Of a stretch of 64,000 bases of DNA, positions 9,860-18,488 are shown piece after piece. This DNA comes from PALSA-1006 sp963733265. Its GTDB lineage: Bacteria; Pseudomonadota; Gammaproteobacteria; Burkholderiales; Gallionellaceae. Positions within the stretch are counted from its first letter, which is position 1. Each line of letters opens with the position of its first letter. Under the pieces are notes generated by a model. It did not search any database and was not told where the DNA came from. It saw only the letters and a program-made list of their open reading frames with translations. The translations under genes and the position numbers were made by a program. Location: assembly GCA_963733265.1 (NCBI GenBank), contig CAVTCF010000002.1, forward strand, positions 558,001 through 622,000. The letters run 5' to 3'.

Positions 9860-10003
9860 AGTGAACCTCTATAAATCCAATTTTCGTCGCTATGCGGCGT
9901 TGCTCACAAAAAATTACTTCTTACATATAATATATATGCTGCGGCGCAATTTTTTGCTCGCGCCTTGCCTAGCTTAGAAAATTGAATTTCCAGAGGTTCC
10001 CTC
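9860..10003 (-). repeat. Intergenic palindromic repeat, copy A
   Basis: Between hflC and the DUF2065 gene lies a stretch whose two ends are inverted copies of each other (GAACCTCTATAAATCCAATT at the left, AATTGAATTTCCAGAGGTTC at the right). The middle contains TGCGGCGCAATTTTTTGCTC and GCGCCTTGCCTAGCTTAGA. The same pieces recur at 12147-12375. It codes for nothing and would fold into a long hairpin in the transcript. Confidence 0.8.
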
Positions 10004-10007
10004 AAAA

Positions 10008-10886
10008 TTACTTGCCACCTTTATTGGCGCTCTTCAAATATTTGAAGAACGCCGAGCTGGGGTCTAATACCATCACATCACTCTTGTTCTTAAAGGTCTG
10101 TTTGTACGCATCCAGGCTGCGGTAAAACGAGTAGAACTCAGTATTGCGACCAAATGCGGAGGCATATATAGCAGCAGCTTTAGCATCTCCTTCGCCCTTC
10201 ATTCGCTGTGCGTCACGGTATGCCTCAGCCAAAGTCACTTCGCGCTGTTTATCTGCGTCGGCTCGAATTTTTTCACTTTCCGCATTACCTGTCGCGCGCA
10301 GTTCATTGGCTACACGCTTACGCTCTGCATCCATACGGCGGTACACCGATTCGCTGATTTCCGCTGGAAAATCAACACGTTTCAAACGCACGTCCAAAAC
10401 TTCCACACCAATCTTGCTGGCATCCGCATTGGCTTTCTGGCGCAAAACTTCCATAATCTTTTCGCGCTCTCCCGACACCACTTCATGGATAGTGCGCTTA
10501 CCAAACTCTTCGCGCATTGAAGCATTCACCGTTTGCGTCAAACGTGTCTCAGCGCGAACTTCATCGCCACCCACGCTGATGTAATACTGTTTTACATCAG
10601 CTATGCGCCACTTCACAAACGAATCAACCAGCACATTCTTTTTTTCCGCCGTGATGAAGCGCTCCGGCTCGGCACTATCCAAGGTCAAAATACGCGAATC
10701 GAAAAAGCGTACATTTTGCACAAGCGGTAATTTGAAATACAGCCCCGGAGCCGTTTTTTCACCGACAACTTCGCCCATTTGAAACACAATAGCAGTCTGG
10801 CGCTGGTCGACTATAAACGCACTCATACCGATTAAAACCAGCGCGACGATTGCGCCCACCAGCAGACTTCCCCAATTAGCTTTCAT
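10008..10886 (-). CDS. hflC: HflC, inner-membrane regulator of FtsH
   Basis: 292 residues of the SPFH/band 7 family. An N-terminal membrane segment (about 6-25) is followed by the band 7 domain (about 25-190) and a coiled coil rich in Arg, Glu and Ala (RIRADADKQREVTLAEA type). HflC joins HflK in a large periplasm-facing assembly that encloses and restrains the FtsH protease. Its ATG overlaps the hflK stop by one base (TAATG). Length and domain order are normal. Confidence 0.97.
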   Translation of the reverse strand: MKANWGSLLVGAIVALVLIGMSAFIVDQRQTAIVFQMGEVVGEKTAPGLYFKLPLVQNVRFFDSRILTLDSAEPERFITAEKKNVLVDSFVKWRIADVKQYYISVGGDEVRAETRLTQTVNASMREEFGKRTIHEVVSGEREKIMEVLRQKANADASKIGVEVLDVRLKRVDFPAEISESVYRRMDAERKRVANELRATGNAESEKIRADADKQREVTLAEAYRDAQRMKGEGDAKAAAIYASAFGRNTEFYSFYRSLDAYKQTFKNKSDVMVLDPSSAFFKYLKSANKGGK

Positions 10887-12109
10887 TATCGCGCCTCCCT
10901 ATCTCTGCCACGTAACGAATCCCGTGCGGTAGCCGGTTCAGTTACTACAGGTTGCGGCGCAACTTGCTCGGCATTATTTGCAGATTTACCTGCGGCTGTT
11001 TGTAACTCATTCAAGGGTGGAGTTCCCGCAGCGGTACTCTGAATCAATTTATCCAATGGCAGATAAAGCAAGCTGCTATTGCCGCTCTTTTGATCCACCA
11101 GCACTTTACTGCTGCTGCTCAGTACCTGTTGCATCATGTCGATGTACATACGTTCGCGCGTAACCTGAGGGGCTTTTTCATACTCCACCAGAATCTGTTT
11201 GAAACGGCTGGCATCACCCTCGGCATTGGCAACCACACGCTGTTTGTAGCCATCCGCTTCCTGCATCAGACGAGCAGCCGCACCTTTGGCCTTGGGCACC
11301 ACATCATTCGCGTAGGCCTGACCTTCGTTCTTTTGACGCTCACGGTCTTGTCCGGCTTTTACCGCATCATCAAATGCAGCCTGCACTTGTTCCGGAGGCT
11401 GCGCATTCTGCATCGTCACCTTGCTCACCACAATACCGGATTTATAACGGTCAAGAATGTCCTGGATCAACTTGGTTGTGGATGCCGCGACTTGTTCGCG
11501 TCCTTCATACAGCACAAAGTCCATCTTGCTTTTACCGACCACTTCCCGGATGGCTGTTTCGGCTGCTTGGCGCACATTTTCATCGGGTGTACGGTTGTTG
11601 AATAGATAATCCGCAGGGTCTTTCAGAAAATACTGCACGGCAAACTGAATGTCGATGATATTCTCGTCATCAGTCAACATCAGCGATTCTTGCAGCATCT
11701 TGTTTTTTACGTTCTCGCGGTAACCTATTTCCACGGTACGTACTTGACTCAAACTGACGATTTCCACCGTTTCAATCGGAAACGGCAAATGCCAACGGGG
11801 CCCCGCTTGGGTAGCCTCGACATATTTCCCAAAACGCAATACAACACCGCGCTGGCTGGCATCCACAATATAGAAACCACTGGCAAACCAGATCAGCACA
11901 ACAATAATGACGATCAGGCCGATTCCACCTGCAAGCCCATTGGGTGACTTGCTGCTACCACCGCTTCCGGGGCCGCTGTTATTGGGCTTTTTGCCGGAAA
12001 TCTTGGCGAAGAACGCCTCAATCTTCTTGTTAAGATTTCGCAGAGCTTCTTCCAAATCAGGAGGGCCGCCACCGTTCTTTTTGCCCCATTGCGGATCATT
12101 CAATCCCAT
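10886..12109 (-). CDS. hflK: HflK, inner-membrane regulator of FtsH
   Basis: 407 residues. The N-terminal cytosolic part is Gly- and Asn-rich (SGPGSGGSSK), one membrane segment follows (about 63-85, IGLIVIIVVLIWFASGFYIV), then a band 7 domain (about 85-270), a coiled coil and a low-complexity tail ending in Arg/Glu. It is the partner of HflC. Downstream of hflX, with repeat copy B in the gap, so hflKC may be partly uncoupled from hflX transcription. Confidence 0.97.
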   Translation of the reverse strand: MGLNDPQWGKKNGGGPPDLEEALRNLNKKIEAFFAKISGKKPNNSGPGSGGSSKSPNGLAGGIGLIVIIVVLIWFASGFYIVDASQRGVVLRFGKYVEATQAGPRWHLPFPIETVEIVSLSQVRTVEIGYRENVKNKMLQESLMLTDDENIIDIQFAVQYFLKDPADYLFNNRTPDENVRQAAETAIREVVGKSKMDFVLYEGREQVAASTTKLIQDILDRYKSGIVVSKVTMQNAQPPEQVQAAFDDAVKAGQDRERQKNEGQAYANDVVPKAKGAAARLMQEADGYKQRVVANAEGDASRFKQILVEYEKAPQVTRERMYIDMMQQVLSSSSKVLVDQKSGNSSLLYLPLDKLIQSTAAGTPPLNELQTAAGKSANNAEQVAPQPVVTEPATARDSLRGRDREAR

Positions 12110-12146
12110 AAGTCGTCCTACTTTCAGTTAAATCAATTGTCATTAG

Positions 12147-12375
12147 GGAACCTCTAAAAATCTAATTTTCGTTGCCATGCTGCGTTACTTACAAAAAATC
12201 ACTTCTTACATATGCGCCATCGACACGTTACTGCGAAGCAGCCGTTTGCGGGAGATGGCGCTCGCGGTCATTCCCGCACCAGACGGCTCCGCCGCACCGT
12301 CTCATGACCACATATGCTGCGGCGCAATTTTTTGCTCGCGCCTTGCCTGGCTTAGACAATTAAATTTTTACAAGC
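12147..12375 (-). repeat. Intergenic palindromic repeat, copy B (longer)
   Basis: Between hflX and hflK. It shares with copy A the left end GGAACCTCTAAAAATCTAAT, the ACAAAAAATCACTTCTTACA stretch and the right part TGCTGCGGCGCAATTTTTTG plus GCGCCTTGCCTGGCTTAGA. In the centre it carries about 85 extra bases that themselves contain GAGATGGCGC/GCGCCATC and AGACGGC/GCCG inverted pieces. Noncoding on both strands. Confidence 0.8.
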
Positions 12376-12380
12376 TCCCA

Positions 12381-13517
12381 TTAATTAAGCGGATGCCATT
12401 CCTGCTGCACTACTGATTCTGCCGGTGAATCTCTCACCTCGATCAAAGCCGCACGCAAATCATCCAAACCATCACCAGTTTTGGCACTGAGATGAATTCC
12501 GGTAATTTTACCATAATCATCCCGCTTCACCGTGGCTGCTAAACCTTGCAAGTCAATTTTGTTGTACACCACGATCTGGCGAATGTTTTGTGCGCCGATT
12601 TCCGTCAGCACTTTATTAACTTCGGCAACTTGGTCGTGGCGTTCCGGGCTATTTACATCCACCACATGCAGCAACAAATCAGCGTGCGTAGTCTCTTCCA
12701 AAGTACCGCGAAAAGCGGCCACCAAGCCGTGCGGCAAATGCCGGATAAACCCCACCGTGTCGGACAAAATAACTTGTACCTTGCTCTCGCCTTCCAAAAA
12801 TAACTTGCGGGAAGTCGTGTCCAGCGTGGCAAACAACTGGTCGGCCGCATAAACATGCGCATTGGTTAAGCGATTGAACAGGGTAGATTTACCCGCATTG
12901 GTATAGCCGACGATGGAAACGGACAGTACCTCCGAGCGATTGCGCGCTTTGCGCTGCAACTCACGTTGACGCTTGAGCTGTTTCAATCGCTCATTGAGCA
13001 AATGTACACGCCTGTCCAACTTGCGTCTGTCCAACTCTAGTTGGGTCTCTCCCGGGCCGCGCGCGCCAACAGCATATTTCTGCTGCCCCATGTCCGTATT
13101 CATCCCGACCAGACGTGTTGATAAATATTTTAGCTGAGCCAATTCAACCTGAACTTTGCCTTCGTGGCTCTGCGCCCGCAAAGCAAAAATATCCAAGATC
13201 AGCATTGTACGGTCAATTACACGCGTTTGCAGTTTGGCGGTGAGATTGCGCATTTGCGCCGGCGACAGGTCGTGATTAAATATCACTAGAGGAACTTCCA
13301 ACTCTTCGACAATTGCGGCAATTTCATCAACTTTGCCGCTACCCGCAAACGTAGAGGCATCGGGGCGTTGGCGCTTGCCTTCAATCAAGGCAAGCGTATG
13401 CACCCCGGCGCTCTCAGCCAGTAAACGTAATTCTTGCAAACTTTCAGCGTAGTCCGGTGCGCCAAAATTGAGACTAACTAATACTGCCGTATTCGGGGCA
13501 GTGGTTGATTGCGACAT
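12381..13517 (-). CDS. hflX: Ribosome-associated GTPase HflX
   Basis: 378 residues. An N-terminal HflX domain (about 1-195) contains FAGSGKVDEIAAIVEE and the glycine-rich GARGPGETQLELDRR. It is followed by a GTPase domain with P-loop GYTNAGKSTLFNRL (about 205-218), DTVGFIRHLP (G3) and YNKIDL (G4). HflX binds the 50S subunit and splits or rescues stalled ribosomes under stress. Its ATG overlaps the hfq stop (TGATG), so translation is coupled. Confidence 0.97.
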   Translation of the reverse strand: MSQSTTAPNTAVLVSLNFGAPDYAESLQELRLLAESAGVHTLALIEGKRQRPDASTFAGSGKVDEIAAIVEELEVPLVIFNHDLSPAQMRNLTAKLQTRVIDRTMLILDIFALRAQSHEGKVQVELAQLKYLSTRLVGMNTDMGQQKYAVGARGPGETQLELDRRKLDRRVHLLNERLKQLKRQRELQRKARNRSEVLSVSIVGYTNAGKSTLFNRLTNAHVYAADQLFATLDTTSRKLFLEGESKVQVILSDTVGFIRHLPHGLVAAFRGTLEETTHADLLLHVVDVNSPERHDQVAEVNKVLTEIGAQNIRQIVVYNKIDLQGLAATVKRDDYGKITGIHLSAKTGDGLDDLRAALIEVRDSPAESVVQQEWHPLN

Positions 13518-13747
13518 CAGTCAGCGTCGTACGGGATAGTGACTGCTCGTGCGGGAACGATTGTAGAAATGGCATGCTTGTAAACCATCTGGGTGACAGT
13601 ATTTTTCAACAAAACCACATATTGATCAAATGACTCAACTTGGCCTTGTAATTTAATACCGTTGACGAGGTAAATCGCGACCTGCACATGTTCCTTACGT
13701 AATGCATTCAGAAACGGGTCTTGTAACTGTTGCCCTTTCGCGCTCAT
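13517..13747 (-). CDS. hfq: RNA chaperone Hfq
   Basis: 76 residues from the start at 13747, which has AAGAAGAG upstream; a longer frame to 13798 lacks a good site. The Sm1 motif (LVNGIKLQGQVESFDQYVVLLK) and Sm2 motif (YKHAISTIVP) are complete. The hexameric ring pairs small RNAs with mRNAs. The C-terminal tail after the Sm core is very short, as in several Betaproteobacteria. First gene of the block that leads to purA. Confidence 0.97.
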   Translation of the reverse strand: MSAKGQQLQDPFLNALRKEHVQVAIYLVNGIKLQGQVESFDQYVVLLKNTVTQMVYKHAISTIVPARAVTIPYDAD

Positions 13748-13873
13748 AGCTATACTCTTCTTGTTATTAAAGGACGCCACTTTACTGGAAAAAACCACAA
13801 TACGGAAGAGGTATGAAGATACCTGAACTTGTCACTTCCCCGTTTTTCGGTTTAATCGCCCGATTAGCGGCGT

Positions 13874-14026
13874 CTAAACAACTGCGCGAATACTACAATA
13901 ATTCAGCATATCACCAAGCTTTTCTTCAGCTTCGCTGATAGACAGAAAGGTACCCAAGAAGGTCGCTTCACTGTCATATAGACCGCGATGCGTTTGAGGA
14001 TCCACTGTTAGAAATATTTTTAGCAT
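13874..14026 (-). CDS. Small conserved-looking protein, 50 residues
   Basis: A strong ribosome binding site (AAAGGAGAT, 4 bases before the ATG) supports this short gene. The product starts MLKIFLTVDPQTHRG and continues through ATFLGTFLSISEAEEKLGDM to a TAG at 13874. It is soluble in character, with no membrane segment or signal peptide, and no family is recognised. It lies about 125 bp upstream of hfq on the same strand and about 50 bp from another tiny gene with an equally good site. Confidence 0.6.
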   Translation of the reverse strand: MLKIFLTVDPQTHRGLYDSEATFLGTFLSISEAEEKLGDMLNYCSIRAVV

Positions 14027-14079
14027 GATTATCTCCTTTTTAAGATAACTTACTATTTATTATAATTAAAATTCTTTAA

Positions 14080-14220
14080 TCAATCCGAGGGTAGTCCTTC
14101 AACATTGGCTTTGCGTTCGAGTATCTCTTTAACTTCGGCGAAAGTAGCAAAGCACAGCATCACAAAAACGATAGTCGCTAAAAATACCGAAATAAACAGA
14201 AATAAAAATGGATACTTCAT
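14080..14220 (-). CDS. Small single-pass membrane protein, 46 residues
   Basis: Preceded by ATAGGAGGCAGCC, close to an ideal ribosome binding site. The product begins MKYPFLFLFISVFLATIVFV, a single hydrophobic helix (about 4-27), and ends with a short charged tail (EVKEILERKANVEG). No family is recognised. The gene is same-strand with, and about 50 bp upstream of, the 50-residue gene; the two may form a small operon between the tRNA-Leu gene and hfq. Confidence 0.6.
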   Translation of the reverse strand: MKYPFLFLFISVFLATIVFVMLCFATFAEVKEILERKANVEGLPSD

Positions 14221-14422
14221 GGCTGCCTCCTATCTATCGATCACTTACATAACTCTTGTAAGTTAGTTACGGCAAGATTTAGCGATACTTGAGGAGAAAG
14301 GATAAAGAAGACAAATAAAATTGAACCGTTGAATAGCGGGGAAAAACGGGTTCAGACGAGAGAAATGTGTGGCAGTGAAAACAAATCAAGCTAGCTATTG
14401 TGCCTGAATTACAACTATTACT

Positions 14423-14727
14423 TGGTGCCGGGAACCGGAATCGAACCGGCACGGAGGTTTTACCCATCCGACGGATTTTCTTCACACTACGACTTTTGCC
14501 GCCAGCTTGTGCTGTTCGTGCGCTGGACTATGCCTTCATCATTGCCTTGCGACTTTAGATGCCCCCCGTCTAGTCTCTACACCTTCCCTTTGGGGCTTGG
14601 CTCGGCGTTGCCTCGACTTATTAGTCAGGGGTTTCACCGAATTTGAGGGGATTCACTTGAGCGCTTTCGCATCCCAGTGCTCAATTTTTTATAAGTCCGT
14701 TGTGTCTACCAATTTCACCATCCCGGC
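14423..14727 (-). tRNA. tRNA-Leu(UAA) interrupted by a group I intron
   Basis: The 5' exon (14727-14693) carries acceptor half GCCGGGA, a D arm of the Leu type (TGGTGAAATTGGTAGACAC) and the anticodon stem ACGGA followed by CTT. The 3' exon (14479-14423) starts AAAATCCGT, has a 20-base variable arm, a T arm GCCGG-TTCGATT-CCGGT, acceptor TCCCGGC, A and an encoded CCA. Joined, the anticodon loop reads CT-TAA-AA, so the intron follows the first anticodon base. The spliced tRNA would be 92 bases including CCA. No other tRNA is nearby. Confidence 0.93.
14480..14692 (-). ncRNA. Group I intron in tRNA-Leu(UAA)
   Basis: 213 bases. The 5' exon ends in U and the intron ends in G, as required for group I splicing. 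Conserved pieces in order on the RNA strand: GGTGAAACC (P-like), GGCAACGCCGAGCCAAGCC (Q-like), GTGTAGAGACTAGACGGGG (R) and GCATAGTCC (S), with GACTA of R complementary to TAGTC of S forming P7. The pieces resemble the small IC3-type introns of cyanobacterial tRNA-Leu(UAA). There is no internal protein gene. The known mechanism is guanosine-initiated self-splicing; splicing of this copy is inferred. Confidence 0.9.
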
Positions 14728-14831
14728 ATTGGGGTGCGAATTCTACACGATTATAAAATCTCTTGAGATACTTCTTGTGTAAGAATCCGTGAATCTATGT
14801 ATCTTATTTCCAGAATCTCCGAAATATGTGC

Positions 14832-15179
14832 CTATTGTATTTGGAGAATTGCGGCAATAATCTGCTGGATTTCTTCCTTGCTTGGCGTCAATGGATGCGG
14901 AGTCATGGGAAGACCGCCTGTCTCTTTATCCCAGTGCCCCTTGCCGCCTTTGATGACTTTATCGACAAGTGCCGCTTGGGCTGTTGGGTCACCTTTGTAT
15001 CTGGCTGCGACATCTTTCCATGCCGGCCCTACAATTTTTTTGTCAACTTGGTGGCAATTGAAACAATCTGTTTTGACATTTTTTACAAGAGCTATCGTGT
15101 CGGATGTTGCGTCGGCTATGGCTGAGCATGAAATGCCAAGCAATGTTGATGCGATTGTCCAAGTGATAAATGTTTTCAT
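14832..15179 (-). CDS. Small c-type cytochrome (cytochrome c551/c552-like)
   Basis: 115 residues. A Sec signal peptide (about 1-22) precedes a class I cytochrome c domain with haem site CFNCH at 39-43 and a probable Met ligand at 92 (in GGLPMTPHP). KIVGPAWKDVAARYKGD after the haem site is typical of the c551/c552 type. It would be a soluble periplasmic single-haem electron carrier. It is monocistronic, with 208 bp of noncoding DNA upstream. The partner oxidase or reductase is not in the window. Confidence 0.93.
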   Translation of the reverse strand: MKTFITWTIASTLLGISCSAIADATSDTIALVKNVKTDCFNCHQVDKKIVGPAWKDVAARYKGDPTAQAALVDKVIKGGKGHWDKETGGLPMTPHPLTPSKEEIQQIIAAILQIQ

Positions 15180-15386
15180 TTTTCCTCTCTTGTAAAATTA
15201 TATAAACAGTATTAATCGATATTTATTTAGCTCAGCGATAAAAACCCGAGTGATATTAACTTCTAATTGAAAATTTGGGAATATGCCAAACGTCCTTTAT
15301 ATTTTCTCCTGTCCAGTCTTAAAACCGGCCAATACTTGAGTTTTATACTTGGTTTAGAAAACTATTGGGCACACCGACAAAAACAA

Positions 15387-16430
15387 CTACGGGGTGAATA
15401 TTGTTTCTGATTCCGTCATGTCTTTCCACATCATCACCACCAGCGCCATCAGAGCCGGACCGATAAACAAACCAAGCAGGCCGAAGACTTCTACGCCCCC
15501 GAGAATGCCGAAAAGCACCCAAAGAAAAGGTAGCTCGACTGAACTGCCGATAATTTTAGGCCGCAGTACATGATCCCCCAGCGACAATATAAACATGCCG
15601 AATATAAACACACTAATGGCACCAACCATATTCCCCTGTGTCAACAATAGCACGGAGACTCCGGTAAAAATCAATGGAGCCGCAAACGGAATCATCGCCA
15701 GCGTGCCCGTCAGCAAACCCAGAATTGCCGCATGCGGTGCACCCGCAACCCAGTAGGAAATTCCGATAACCAACCCCTCGGCAAGACCAACTAACACTAC
15801 ACCGTTAACCGTCGCCCTGACTGCCGTTGCTGCTTGCAGTCCATAACGCTTACCGCTTTCACCTGTCAGCTTTTCCAATAGATCAAGAGTCTTCCCGGAT
15901 AAATCATCGCCCTGCTTGTACAAAAAGAAAAGCGTGACTATCGTAAAAACGAGGGTAATCAGCCGGTGCGCAGCCTGCATGCCAACGCTCTGTGCAAATT
16001 CCCGTATCCAGGCATGTTCCGTAGTCCCCACAAATAGCGAGAGACTGGCAGGGTCGGATAAGTTTGTAGACCACCAAGCCGCGATCTGGTTGCCAATTTT
16101 GGGAATCTGATGAGTCCAGGGCGGAACAGCTAGCCCGGTTTTCTGAATTTCCATGAACCAGTTAGTCAATGCCCCAATGTCTGAGGCGGCAAGAAGAAAA
16201 GCATAGACAATTGGAAAGAAAAACAGGATAGCAACGGCAGAGGTCATGATGCTCGCAACACCAATGTCTCCAAGTCCGGTTTTTTGAGCCACCATTATTC
16301 GCAACGGCCAAGTGGCAATGGCTATGACTACTGCCCAAAGCATTGCCGGTATGAATCCGTGCATCAGCCAAACAGCGGATGCAATAATAATAAGTGAAAG
16401 GTATGTCTTAAGTTTTTCTTGCGATAGCAT
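15387..16430 (-). CDS. AI-2E family transporter (YdiK/PerM type)
   Basis: 347 residues with about eight hydrophobic segments. The C-terminal half has the family's FAAPLIFTGVSVLLLTQGN and LGDHVLRPKIIGSSVELPF motifs. Members export small molecules or ions; the name comes from TqsA and does not establish autoinducer transport. The two genes on its right are also membrane proteins on the same strand, but the gaps of 85 bp make co-transcription only possible. Confidence 0.9.
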   Translation of the reverse strand: MLSQEKLKTYLSLIIIASAVWLMHGFIPAMLWAVVIAIATWPLRIMVAQKTGLGDIGVASIMTSAVAILFFFPIVYAFLLAASDIGALTNWFMEIQKTGLAVPPWTHQIPKIGNQIAAWWSTNLSDPASLSLFVGTTEHAWIREFAQSVGMQAAHRLITLVFTIVTLFFLYKQGDDLSGKTLDLLEKLTGESGKRYGLQAATAVRATVNGVVLVGLAEGLVIGISYWVAGAPHAAILGLLTGTLAMIPFAAPLIFTGVSVLLLTQGNMVGAISVFIFGMFILSLGDHVLRPKIIGSSVELPFLWVLFGILGGVEVFGLLGLFIGPALMALVVMMWKDMTESETIFTP

Positions 16431-16515
16431 TTTCTCTGGTTTCGGTTTGAGCAGTTTGAATTCTATCAGGTTAGATAGTCAGGTGTGTTACAGCAAACCT
16501 CTGTCGAATTTGCCT

Positions 16516-16866
16516 CTAAAGCAATTCCACTCCGAATTGGCGCACAATTAGCGTGAATAACCAGAATGAGACCATGGTTATAACCACACATGCCAACAAT
16601 GACGGCCAGAAACCAATGCGCGAAAGCAGCAGTGGAAACACGAGGAACATGGGCAATGTCGGGATTACATACCAAAACGTGTACCACGCATGATTCGCAA
16701 TTTTTTCCTGCGGTTGATTTTCAACATAAAGCCAGATCAGTGCAAGAATCGTCACCAGCGGCAGCGCCGCAACAAAACCTCCCAGCTTGTCGCTGCGTTT
16801 CGCCAGTTCGGATACGAGTACCACGACAGCGGCAGTCAGAAAATATTTTGTAATGATCCAAGACAC
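16516..16866 (-). CDS. DUF3147 family membrane protein
   Basis: 116 residues, four membrane segments. SELAKRSDKLGGFVAALPLV is the family's recognisable loop and second helix. The start is a GTG at 16866 preceded by AAGGAGAAGAC. The function is unknown. It lies between the AI-2E type permease and the EamA exporter on the same strand. Confidence 0.85.
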   Translation of the reverse strand: MSWIITKYFLTAAVVVLVSELAKRSDKLGGFVAALPLVTILALIWLYVENQPQEKIANHAWYTFWYVIPTLPMFLVFPLLLSRIGFWPSLLACVVITMVSFWLFTLIVRQFGVELL

Positions 16867-16949
16867 GTCTTCTCCTTAAATCAAATAACGAAGCAGAATA
16901 AAGACTCTCGCTACATCCTGACTTGAAAAATACAAAATATCAAGTCGAA

Positions 16950-17852
16950 TTACTTCACCGGGCGGCGACTGGCTGCCCAGCTAATGAGTGACAACAAGAC
17001 CAGACCGGTACCGATGAGCAGAATCCCTATCACTTCGCTAATTTTGAAACTCTCTCCCAATATCAGACGGGAAGAAAGAATTGCAACCACCGGCGTACCC
17101 AGCACTGAGAGGCTTGCCTCCCAAGCAGGTACCCGGTCGAGAATATAAATCCACAACCACCAACACAAGCCCGTACTGACCACGGAAATAAAAGTCAGAA
17201 TGCTGATGTAAGTCACCGTCCAATTCGTCGCATGTTCTGGAACGATCAACGCGAGCAAGACCAGCGGCACGGCAGCCAGCAACATCTGCCAAGCAGTCAA
17301 GGCCAGCAGATCGACCTTGTGCCGTGAACGGAGTCTTTTGACTAGAATTGAGCCAATAGCCCAAAACAAAGCTGCTATTAAACCAAGAAACTTACTGAAC
17401 AAGCTCGATTGCATATCCCACGGCTCGATGATCAACAGCAAGCCAACCAGCGTACTCAACGCGGCGAGCCATTGCTTACCACGGATACGTTCGCCCAAAA
17501 TGGGCCAAGCCATCAGCAGAGTCCAGATCGGCATGGTAAAAATCAGCACTGCCGTCTTGCCCGGCCCCCCTTCAACCAGCGCCCAAGTCTGAAATGCCAT
17601 GAAACCAGCCGCCTGAGTTAGCGCTATGGACAATGTCGGGCCGGGAGCTTCAAGCTTGAGCGATCTGCCCAAGAGTTTGAGCGCCAGAAAGAGTGCCAAA
17701 GCTCCGCCGATGCAGCGTTCCGCTGCGAATGCAAAAGGTGGTGCATAAGCCAATGCCTGCTTGGACATTACCCAAGTGTATCCCCAGGTAATCGTTAACA
17801 CAAAAAGTGCCAACGCTGGTAACCAGCGAGTTAAGGAATTTGACGATTTCAT
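16950..17852 (-). CDS. EamA/DMT-family exporter
   Basis: 300 residues with ten predicted membrane helices in two EamA repeats (about 10-145 and 155-290). The N-terminal LTITWGYTWVMSKQAL and the RCIGGALALFLAL segment are characteristic. Family members export amino acids or other small metabolites; the substrate cannot be told. Its ATG overlaps the hybE stop (ATGA, 17849-17852), so it is translated together with a hydrogenase chaperone, an odd pairing that may reflect past rearrangement. Confidence 0.93.
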   Translation of the reverse strand: MKSSNSLTRWLPALALFVLTITWGYTWVMSKQALAYAPPFAFAAERCIGGALALFLALKLLGRSLKLEAPGPTLSIALTQAAGFMAFQTWALVEGGPGKTAVLIFTMPIWTLLMAWPILGERIRGKQWLAALSTLVGLLLIIEPWDMQSSLFSKFLGLIAALFWAIGSILVKRLRSRHKVDLLALTAWQMLLAAVPLVLLALIVPEHATNWTVTYISILTFISVVSTGLCWWLWIYILDRVPAWEASLSVLGTPVVAILSSRLILGESFKISEVIGILLIGTGLVLLSLISWAASRRPVK

Positions 17853-18397
17853 GTCTCACGCTTTCTACCCGGTAAAAAGCTTCCGCGCAGAAAGTCCCGC
17901 TTGGACATCGGCGCTGCAATCGCGGCTTTAATCTCAGCCAACGGACCAACGGGCTGAGTTTGTTCAGGTTCGGAATCGATTTTGACTTGCGCGGAAAAAA
18001 GGTCGTGCAAAACTGTCTGCGCGGCTGTGCGAGCCTGCTCTTGATTAGAGAATTCACCCATCACAGCAAATATAGAGCATGCTTGATAGGCTCCAAGCTC
18101 AGACTCAAAGCCACCGTTAAATTTCAATATGCCACTGGGAAATTGCCATGCCTGGAACTTCCCTTCGGCCAATATCGGACACGGCTCCGCTCCTGACAGC
18201 AACATCAGGTTCATAAACCACGGTGTAATCAGAATACCCAGCCAAAGCCCCTTAAACGGGATAAATCCAACAGCTTCTACCTCCAGATAAGGATTGAGAA
18301 TGGGAAGTCCCTGCATATGTTCACGCTGAATTTTCCGGTAAATTTCTTCAAGCAAAGGCGCGGGATTGGCTACATCGATCATTTCAGAAGTTGTCAT
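17849..18397 (-). CDS. hybE: Hydrogenase assembly chaperone HybE
   Basis: About 182 residues from the Met at 18397 (another possible start is 18406; the frame stays open to 18541 but the extra residues come from an inverted repeat). PILNPYLEVEAVGFIPFKG and GILITPWFMNLMLL are HybE-family landmarks. HybE assists the Tat-linked maturation and proofreading of Hyb-type hydrogenase. It is cut off from the rest of the hyb cluster by about 1.6 kb holding a toxin-antitoxin pair and a MITE-like element, and it is coupled to the exporter gene downstream. No good ribosome binding site is seen. Confidence 0.88.
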   Translation of the reverse strand: MTTSEMIDVANPAPLLEEIYRKIQREHMQGLPILNPYLEVEAVGFIPFKGLWLGILITPWFMNLMLLSGAEPCPILAEGKFQAWQFPSGILKFNGGFESELGAYQACSIFAVMGEFSNQEQARTAAQTVLHDLFSAQVKIDSEPEQTQPVGPLAEIKAAIAAPMSKRDFLRGSFLPGRKRET

Positions 18398-18488
18398 ATG
18401 AATCATTTCAGCTACTATGGTAACACTGCAAAGCTGAGTAATCTCTGAATTAATGGCAACCTGTATTAAACCGAAAAACCGAAGTTCG

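Noticed and set aside
14423..14727. tmRNA (ssrA)
   Set aside because: The length and the CCA-ending T arm suggested tmRNA at first, but the two exons form a complete tRNA-Leu(UAA) and the centre has group I intron motifs; no tag-peptide frame or Ala-type acceptor is present.
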